Assembly: GCA_023144875.1 (NCBI GenBank)
Contig: JAGLEW010000022.1
Coordinates: 1 to 6,980 of the forward strand
Direction: 5' to 3'
DNA: 6,980 nt
From: Methylococcales bacterium
GTDB taxonomy: Bacteria > Pseudomonadota > Gammaproteobacteria > Methylococcales > Methylomonadaceae
Position numbers and translations under genes: made by a program. The notes below the pieces were generated by a model. That model did no database searches and was not told where the DNA came from. It worked only from the letters and a program-made list of their open reading frames with translations. This document shows positions 6,345-6,980 of the stretch, piece after piece; position 1 is the first letter of the stretch; the number at the start of each line of letters is the position of its first letter.

Positions 6345-6375
6345 ATAGCCCGTTTTAACGTTTATTGAGGTAACA

Positions 6376-6675
6376 ATGACTTTTTCAAATGAAATTTTAG
6401 GGTATATCGCCGCTTTTTGTACGACTAGTTCTTTTTTGCCACAAGCTATTTTAACCATCCGAACCCGTGATACTCAATCGCTTTCGTTTGGCATGTATAG
6501 TCTTTTTACGATAGGCGTTTTTTTATGGTTACTTTATGGTATTAATCAGCAAGATTCGGCGTTAATTTGGGCAAATTCGATTACCTTAATGTTAGCCTCG
6601 ACGATTTTAGGCTTTAAAATTGTCAGTATGATTGCATCGTTACGCAAAAAGACTAGGATAAAAAAAATAAAGTAA
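6376..6675 (+). CDS. SemiSWEET-type (MtN3/PQ-loop) small membrane transporter
   Basis: A 99-residue protein with three predicted membrane helices (about 5-26, 38-56, 62-85), the size of bacterial SemiSWEETs, which dimerise to form a sugar uniporter. The PQ motif (Pro22-Gln23, in SSFLPQAILTIRTRDTQSLS) ends helix 1. FGMYSLFTIGVFLWLLYGI forms helix 2, and WANSITLMLAS contains the family Trp/Asn pair (Trp65, Asn67) near the binding site. A basic tail (RKKTRIKKIK) should lie in the cytoplasm. GAGG precedes the ATG at normal distance. The 3' end overlaps the convergent pgpA by 36 nt. The family is firm. The substrate is unknown: characterised relatives carry sucrose or glucose, and sharing a divergent promoter region with pgl hints only loosely at sugar metabolism. 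Confidence 0.88.
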   Translation: MTFSNEILGYIAAFCTTSSFLPQAILTIRTRDTQSLSFGMYSLFTIGVFLWLLYGINQQDSALIWANSITLMLASTILGFKIVSMIASLRKKTRIKKIK

Positions 6676-6980
6676 AAACAAAAGTATCCCTGCAAAAATT
6701 CCTGCAATCACATCATCTAGCATAATGCCAAATCCACCTTCGACTTTGCTGTCAATCCATTGAATAGGTTGAGGTTTTAAAATGTCAAAAATTCGAAATA
6801 AAATAAATCCGAGTAAAATAGCCATGATTGAAAATGGAATAAAAGCAACGGTAAACCACATGGTAATTAAATAGCCTGCAATTTCATCCCAGACAATACC
6901 GCCAAAGTCATGCACTTGTAATTTTTTAGCCGCAATATCACAAATCCAAATTCCGACAATGGTAATGATGAGGGTCAATA
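6640..6980 (-). CDS. pgpA: Phosphatidylglycerophosphatase A (N-terminus beyond window)
   Basis: Inner-membrane phosphatase that dephosphorylates phosphatidylglycerol phosphate to phosphatidylglycerol. The visible 112 residues match the C-terminal two thirds of the roughly 170-residue E. coli PgpA: KKLQVHDFGGIVWDEIAGY, then FRIFDILKPQPIQWID, then EGGFGIMLDDVIAG with its paired Asp, and a final hydrophobic helix ending FFYPSLFA. The first visible full codon (6978-6976) is TTG and aligns inside the family, so it is an internal Leu and not the start; about 60 residues lie off the right edge. In many bacteria pgpA follows thiL, which would be outside the window. The stop lies inside the 3' end of the SemiSWEET gene. 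Confidence 0.93.
   Translation of the reverse strand, partial: LTLIITIVGIWICDIAAKKLQVHDFGGIVWDEIAGYLITMWFTVAFIPFSIMAILLGFILFRIFDILKPQPIQWIDSKVEGGFGIMLDDVIAGIFAGILLFLLYFFYPSLFA

Noticed and set aside
6276..6458. Minus-strand 60-codon frame across the pgl/SemiSWEET gap
   Set aside because: It covers both predicted promoters and the SemiSWEET start and shows no recognisable protein features.
6976..6978. TTG as the start codon of pgpA
   Set aside because: Residues before this point are required by the family (about 60 more in E. coli), and the reading frame is open to the window edge; it is an internal Leu.

Overview
The window looks like chromosome from an AT-leaning gammaproteobacterium with a lipopolysaccharide-type outer membrane. 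It carries msbA (lipid A flippase), an Escherichia-like nth, pgl and pgpA, all close in sequence to gammaproteobacterial forms. A Uma2-family gene together with a large EGKCG-type precursor made me think of methane- or sulfur-oxidising lineages (Methylococcales, Thiotrichales), but that placement is inference only. No RNA genes, insertion sequences, CRISPR arrays or origins were seen.

Layout. At the left edge msbA runs leftward out of the window, starting at a GTG at 1647, with a good sigma-70-like promoter. Divergently, nth (endonuclease III) runs rightward at 1755-2387. A 135-base regulatory gap follows. Then comes the centre of interest, a rightward cluster at 2523-5599. It encodes an exported Cys/Met/Lys-rich precursor built of four exact-period 44-residue repeats, then a DUF692 (MNIO) multinuclear iron oxidative enzyme, then a DUF2063 partner protein, then a Uma2-family protein. 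The last three genes overlap end to start (20 nt, then 1 nt). A hairpin with a T-rich tail separates the precursor from the enzymes. On the right, pgl (6-phosphogluconolactonase) runs leftward and abuts the Uma2 gene with no spacer. A SemiSWEET-type small membrane protein runs rightward from a shared divergent gap. Finally pgpA (phosphatidylglycerophosphatase A) runs leftward, is cut by the window end, and overlaps the SemiSWEET 3' end.

How the central genes likely work together. The precursor, enzyme and partner match the HvfA/HvfB/HvfC (BufA2/BufB/BufC, 'bufferin') type of RiPP system, in which the MNIO enzyme and its partner oxidise cysteines of EGKCG motifs into copper-binding heterocycles and the peptide is exported to the periplasm. 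The family is known. What stands out here is the size and regularity of the precursor (258 residues, 16 cysteines all followed by glycine, 4 x 44 periodicity), the two classes of cysteine motif at fixed places in each repeat, the likely attenuator after the precursor gene, and a translationally coupled Uma2 gene in the place where a DoxX-type gene is often found.
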